Assembly (NCBI GenBank): GCA_008508345.1
Contig: QNGE01000144.1
Location: 124,001-188,000, forward strand
Length of the DNA stretch: 64,000 nucleotides
Source of the DNA: Paragonimus westermani
Lineage: Eukaryota; Platyhelminthes; Trematoda; Plagiorchiida; Troglotrematidae
Direction of reading: 5' to 3'
Shown here piece by piece: positions 58,701-64,000 of this stretch. Every line of letters begins with the position of its first letter. Within the stretch, counting starts at the first letter, position 1. The position numbers were made by a program, and so were the translations under genes. Under the pieces are notes generated by a model that was not told the origin of the DNA, did not search any database, and was given only the letters and a program-made list of their open reading frames with translations.

Positions 58701-61549
58701 GAGATATTGCTGAGGGTTCAGTCCTCCTTAACGGTGAAAGCAATGTTGTATGATATTTACAGCATCGCAGGCAATTAACAACACATTTACTTGATGACCT
58801 CCACTCACTATTTTAACGTCAGTCAACGTGAGTTGCCTGCCCCGTTTGCTGCTCACTGTAATCCAGCATAATCTGGTTTGGCAGAGTGATTGTAAAACAG
58901 CCCATTGGTCTATGCAGTCAGGTAAATCTTCAGTAAGTAGAACCTCATATACTTTCCAGAAAGCAAAATGGATGAACGGGAAGGGAGGCAGACATTTCCA
59001 CTAAGACTCATGGTTTTACGCGCTGACTTTTATGCTCGACCGCAACCTATGGTTAGAATACATTTATTGGAGGCACATGTTGTATCAGTGGAAAATCAGC
59101 GCGTCTTCATGGCACTTACAAGCAATCATGTTACCTGGGTCACCACAGCATTCATCGGGCGCCTCCGTGTGACAACCTTCCTCCAACCGCAAATGGTTCG
59201 TGTCACAGTACGGACCATTGGAAGTCTGTGGTGATGCTGTCTTGACTTTCTCAGTGGACTAGTGCATTAAGGTGGTGTTAGCCTTGGAATTACGACTTCC
59301 TGTTCTGGGATTCGCATTCTTTAGCTTCGCCAGCCCTTAACACGGTGCTTTTCAATCCTGTTTAAATTGACTGGTACCGCTGAAAGCAACTCTTTGGCGA
59401 AACTCACTGCTTCTAGGCAAATGATATTCAGCGAGCTACTGGCGATGGACTGGGAAACGGTCCAGAAAAATGCGGTCTTTGTTGAAAACAACCCACTCTA
59501 TGGATAGAGGTGATTTTTGAAGACGGACGGCATGTGAATGAATAACAGTCACATGGGCTCATAAAAATTACAGTCACACGTGCCACCACTGGTGTGCAGC
59601 GCACATTTTTTCACTGCGAAAATAGACATACACCATGCGTCATTCCTCGCCCGTTCAGTTTGTAACCAGAAACTGGTACAGCTTCAAGCTTCTACTGCAA
59701 ACGTGAAATGATGGGATAATCGTTTGTGGCAGCGTGTTTCATACGTGGCATTAACGTTTATTACACCGGGAAGACAACCGAACGGTTGCACCTGCTGCTC
59801 ATGCGTGTAGCATATGTGCACGCATCTATAGTTGTCGTCTTTGAAATTGGTCCTTATATGATTCAGTAACTGGAGCAAATCCTCTCCATCATCACTGTAG
59901 ACAAGCCCACCTACTTGTCGGAGGTTTCAGCCGATGACGGAGGTTGAAAACCTCCACGTTCGTTGTATACTTACCATAAACGCCCGCAGCCTAACGCTTT
60001 AACTCAGCAGTTGGAACGTTGTGCTCGATCAGATTTCTGAAGTCGTTTACTGCACGAAAAGTGGACCGAAGATCTGTTGAACAAGCGTTGCACGGGAGAA
60101 CCTTCACGTCGTGGTTATGAATAATATAAATAATTATTATTATGATAATAATAATAATGGTATATTTCTCGACGCATTTGTGAGAAACACTCTCGGGAGA
60201 GCGTGATCAACGTACAGATGTTCAAGCATATACACATTTGAAAACCAAATTTGAAAATTGTACGAGTCATCTATGTGAATAGAACAACAAAGCAGACAAA
60301 AACAGACAATATATGAAGGGAAAATTCAAGTTTAGGGCGAAAATTTTGAGCTGCATAGTTCTGAGATGACAGTACTTGGGATGTGCACAATTCAAAAAGT
60401 GAAATGGCTGGCAACCAACGAGGCTTTCCTTCCAACGACGCAGTGGTTGACAGCATGTATCACGAGAACTTTGCAATTGGAAGTTTGCGAACTCAACCCA
60501 CTTAACAAGTCGTAACCCAGGTCTTCCGCTCTCTCGTCGCTTGTATTTGATACACTGGTACGCCATCTGCCACGTGACCTCAGTAGTACTCAAACTCGAA
60601 CCACCATACTTCAGGCATCTGTTACCTAATTTTGCGCATGAACCAAGCATTGTAGTCCTTCATTTGCTTATCTGGGCAGCTTTCAGCTTCGTCGATCCTC
60701 GAATGGATCTTCGAAGGCCCATAAATAGTCCGCCATCTAAAATTAGACGCAGTGTGAAATCACTTTTCTCCACAATTGACCGGCAGAATATGTACCAACA
60801 CATACCTCGTCAAATCTATATATAGTGCACTGTCAATTGTCAACATAGAACAGCTAACTAATCAAACAGGGAAAAACTTCAAGATCACATATATACCATC
60901 AGAACAGCAACCATTGCCATTTTCGTCCTCAAAGCCAAATGAAGGATAAAATAGTTAACGGCCGATTGAGAAGGAAGTTTCAAGGCTGGTGATCATTTTT
61001 GTCATGAAGGTTAATTATTTCAGAATCCTTGAGTGATGTCATCATACTACAACCAAATAGTCGATGACGTCACATTTTATCACCGATTGAAAGCATATTT
61101 TTACCACCAACGAATAATTTCCATCTACAAAGACGCAGGTGATTCCATCTCTTGTAGTTTTACGAGCCATACTAACATTATGATCGACTGCGCTGTTACT
61201 CCAGTTCGACAGCAAGACCTCAAAAGGTAAAAACTTTACTGCTTGCTAGGGTCAACTCGAAGACTCCTAGGTATAGACAACAAACATCGGAGGCAAAATG
61301 AAGGCGCAACCGAGTGAAAGTTCCAACATATGTCGCTGAAGTTACAGTGGGTCTTGTGGAACACTAAAAGACACGGATATACGGGTATAGCTAGAGATGT
61401 TCGGGATACAGCCATGAAGCATGCTAGCAAACTGGCCCACATAGGCCAACAAGCACGCCACAGACAGAGGGCATGAAAAACTCCCCAAGATAACGTATGG
61501 CCCCGTACTTTGGGGAAATTCCCACCCATCGCCACATTGAACACTAAAA
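58701..61549. other. unassigned stretch
   Basis: A plus-strand frame at 58968-59234 follows a CTTTCCAG and has an ATG, but no domain is recognised and its end shows no good donor. Large overlapping frames lie on both strands at 60267-60825 and are not called. The 3' half of the 191-codon minus frame (61236-61550) has no LINE similarity although the frame stays open. Confidence 0.3.
60118..60158 (+). repeat. ATA/ATT microsatellite
   Basis: An imperfect 40-base run of ATA and ATT units. Confidence 0.85.
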
Positions 61550-62400
61550 TGTGGATCGAAAGGTGAGCAGAAGTCAAATGCAGTGTTATAAGCTCCAGCA
61601 AGTACATATTATGTTCGTTAAGTTTTCCTCCATGGAACTTCGTATGCACTCCTAAAATGACTTGTGTGGCCTTTCTGTGGATTGCCTGGGACAAGGTCTT
61701 CCTCCTGAGAACAGAAAGGTCATACAGCAATGACATTCCTAAGGTGAGGTCGAGTAAAGCTTTTGCAGTGAAGCCTGAACATACCTTGGGTAAAACTTGG
61801 CAGCTAGTCACCTGAGGGATGTCTGGGTCATGTTGGCTTTCTTGCCACCCGCTTGTGGTCAGTTTTGCGGGTCAGTCCCTATTCACGAGATGGTACGTCA
61901 CAAAATGGGCGTTCTAAATATGGATTGCTTTGCAATCCTTGACGCTGGCATAATCAAGTTCAGTCTGGGTAGGAGAAAGCAGGGCACTCAAATTGTTTTG
62001 CAGAACAGCACAATCACCGTGAGACTCAACAGTGCATCTAAATCTAACATTGTCCGTAAATATCAACAAGGCAGGGGGAAATGAGGTGGTTATATCGCCT
62101 GTATGAGTGAAGGAGAGAAGTAAGTTGGGAAGCCAGATGTGGTTCCAGTGAGACCAAAGAAGAGGCTGACAAGGACGCGGTGACGGAAGCTGGAGAGATG
62201 GGATTGCGGCAATCGAAGCAGACTGCCAGGAAAACCGAGCCTTTGTAACCCATCAATTAGTACGGCATGTCCTACTTCATCAAAAGTCTCAGCGTACTGA
62301 AGATTCACAGCATCCCTTTCGGTATTTTAACCGGTTTGTTGAGTCCAGGACTCACTAGCGCACAATTGGTTCATTGCAAATTAGGGTTCTTTAAAACAGC
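61550..62400 (-). mobile_element. CR1/jockey-like LINE, reverse-transcriptase 3' half
   Basis: The minus strand starts near 62400. It shows AETFDEV (62293-62273), equivalent to the A-K-A-F-D-x-V box that holds the first catalytic Asp, followed by H-A-V-L-I-D-G-L-Q-R-L-G. Next comes R-H-R-V-L-V and then T-S-G-F-P, where T-S-G-V-P-Q-G-S is expected. The ADD box is lost. A frame then reads G-D-C-A-V-L-Q-N-N-L-S-A-L-L, typical of the segment after ADD. Near 61700-61570 R-K-A-T-Q-V-I and L-N-E-H-N-M-Y-L-L-E-L match the conserved C-terminal block. Sequence after about 61550 no longer aligns. It is the same broad family as the 57-58 kb copy and in the same orientation. Confidence 0.82.
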
Positions 62401-63363
62401 CAGGTTGGACACTAGAAAGAATTTTTCCAGTGGGTAATTTGTTATATTGTTATAACTTAGAAAAGTTTTGCAAGCTTGTAATGATAACATTTGGTTAATT
62501 AGTAGCACCAATATTACAACAATCACCGCTGGAACTGGAAGTCAAGTAAGCCAATTTCCATCCTGTAGGAATGAGACCCTGCTCGATTGACTTAATGGGC
62601 GACGTGTCAGGAGGCTTACAAGTTGGTTGACACATTCAAATAAAACAACACGAAAAATTCCGACCAAGGGCAACTTGTTCCGATGCTACACCGTGTGGCT
62701 AGTACTGCAAATGGATGTTTGTCTACTGTGCATATACCCTCGATGAGTGGTGGTTGGGACGGTGGTCGTCACAATAGAAGGCTGTGTGAAGAATCTACTG
62801 TAACAGTCAGCAAACAAATCAAAACAAACCGCGTTCTTAACGGTATGCCCTGACTTAATGCAACCGAATCGGAATGGTGTGCGATATGATTATTTTTCTC
62901 TGCACATTGCAACCGTAACTGTTCAACTTGTTCAACTAGAAGAGCCCTGCGCATGCATCTGACTTCGAGAACTGCGTGATCGTTACAGCCCAGCACATCT
63001 AGTACTCAAGTTAACTCAGCGACTAGCGACTCCTTCGGAATTACCTTGGTACGTCGGCGCAGTCTACTCTGGTTACAGCACTTTGTAGCTTTCTGCGTAT
63101 GGCTAATTAGCGTAAGACTCCCAGTGATCTTCAGTGAGATCCTTCATCATTGGCATGCTGCCGTACGCTACGTGTGATCGGTAGACCGCAGATTTTTCTG
63201 TAATTTGCGGGGAGAAATAGCTTTTGAGCTAGTAAAGTTATTATAATTTTGTGACGTGTTTCAGCTCTTGAAATCGTTGACTTCTGTTGATGGAGATGAT
63301 TTTTGTTTCAATCTTCCAAAGGCGTAGGCAGAGGATATGCGGTAGACTAGTGGCATAGCGATC
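62401..63363. other. non-coding stretch
   Basis: Nothing recognised on either strand. Confidence 0.4.
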
Positions 63364-63388
63364 AACGAAAAATAACGAAAAATAACGA
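63364..63388 (+). repeat. 10-bp tandem repeat
   Basis: Two and a half units of AACGAAAAAT. Confidence 0.9.
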
Positions 63389-63790
63389 CAAATTGCATTT
63401 CAAGTCATTCCGGAGACTTACTGGTCGAATATTATAAAGAGTGGTATCGTTGACGTAATAAGACATGCCTTTATTGAATTTTGAAATCAAGTGAGAAGCG
63501 AAACGCGATTATAGTCTCGGCGATTAAACCGTCGTTGGATCATGGGAACTGAGCTTTTTATATACTTACAAACGTGAGGTAGACCAGTAGAGATATTGTG
63601 ACGTAGGAAATTGAGCAAAAACTGGGTAAATGAGCGGTATTTTTCCAGTTATATTTAGCACGCTTATAGGCATGTCATAACCATTCGCTGCTACCACGGT
63701 TGCAAACATTTCATTGGGCTGGAATGGGGACGAGATGATCTGCTGAACAAACGATATCGAGAAGCGCTTCCTAATTGAAAGCTCACAAAA

Positions 63791-63966
63791 GTTCCGCGCA
63801 ACTGTCCTAGCTTACGAATGAAGGCAAGCAGTACTCCATGCTCGAACACATGATTGCTCCATCCATTCGTCCCGGATCGCGACTGTAAGCAACCTGCACT
63901 CTCTGCCGAAACACTTGTGACGGCTCCACCCATTTGCTCTAGCTTACGACCGAAGGCAAACCACAC
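63791..63966. repeat. diverged tandem repeat of about 66 bp, running to the window edge
   Basis: Units begin near 63791, 63856 and 63923, each with G-T/C-TCC at the start. Units one and three share CTAGCTTACGA...GAAGGCAA (63807-63827 and 63939-63959, 132 bases apart). Unit two aligns to both more weakly. The minus strand is open for 91 codons across the array (63691-63966), so the period equals 22 codons. In this frame R-K-L-x-Q recurs 44 residues apart. It could be a minisatellite or the edge of a gene with a repeated peptide. Confidence 0.6.
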
Positions 63967-64000
63967 CGTATGTTAAAATACGCTTAAACACAGGTGGAAG

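Noticed and set aside
60267..60825. Overlapping long frames on both strands
   Set aside because: No domain or splice-bounded exon could be identified and each strand's frame is antisense to the other.
61236..61550. 3' half of a 191-codon minus-strand frame as part of the LINE protein
   Set aside because: Similarity to the LINE C-terminal block stops near 61550; the rest is open but does not resemble the family's tail.
1..64000. CRISPR arrays, bacterial operons, riboswitches, rRNA genes
   Set aside because: No regularly spaced repeats, Shine-Dalgarno-led gene runs or conserved rRNA segments are seen; the window is eukaryotic in character.

Overview
This window is eukaryotic and repeat-rich, with very little exonic sequence. 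No open frame looks like an intact bacterial-style gene. The few convincing coding pieces are short frames bounded by GT...AG splice signals. Most of the rest is old transposon debris. The mix of debris is CR1/jockey-like non-LTR retrotransposons, a Penelope-like element with a GIY-YIG domain, and tRNA-headed SINEs carrying a hammerhead-ribozyme core. Together with AT-rich, intron-dominated DNA, this fits a parasitic flatworm, most likely a tapeworm. That assignment is an inference from style, not from a diagnostic gene.

Layout. From 1 to 23 kb the sequence is mainly non-coding. It holds two SINE copies (5.56 and 9.96 kb; the second has a degenerate hammerhead), a LINE reverse-transcriptase scrap (10.3 kb), a 41-bp-arm hairpin enclosing a tRNA B box (18.9 kb) and copy A of a foldback element (21.1 kb). 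The one exon I can assign to a family is at 23.2-23.5 kb on the minus strand. It encodes the N-terminal ubiquitin-like domain of a protein kinase D-type kinase, has its own ATG and ends at a consensus splice donor. The C1, PH and kinase exons are not visible downstream, so either much of 1-23 kb is its first coding intron or later exons were missed. From 25 to 50 kb there are a Penelope-like 3' remnant (28.7-29.1 kb), a tRNA-like block (37.0 kb), a LINE endonuclease remnant (43.9-44.4 kb) and several unassigned candidate exons (25.2, 34.4, 40.0, 49.5 kb). From 50.9 to 62.4 kb the window is dense in mobile DNA: foldback copy B, a frameshifted LINE on the plus strand (51.7-53.8 kb), an unidentified decayed coding stretch on the minus strand (53.9-54.8 kb), a GC-rich island (56.2 kb) and two LINE copies on the minus strand (58.7-57.2 and 62.4-61.55 kb). 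The last 200 bases hold a diverged tandem repeat of about 66 bp that runs to the window edge.

The most distinctive item is the foldback family at 21.1 and 50.9 kb. Two copies share a short unique 5' segment followed by a long palindrome. Each is flanked by its own direct repeat of 10-12 bp, and their 5' ends differ. That combination suggests a small element mobilised by LINE-type retrotransposition whose 3' part is almost entirely a hairpin. Functional relations between parts of the window cannot be inferred beyond this, apart from the likelihood that the SINE and foldback elements depend on autonomous LINEs like those whose remains lie nearby.
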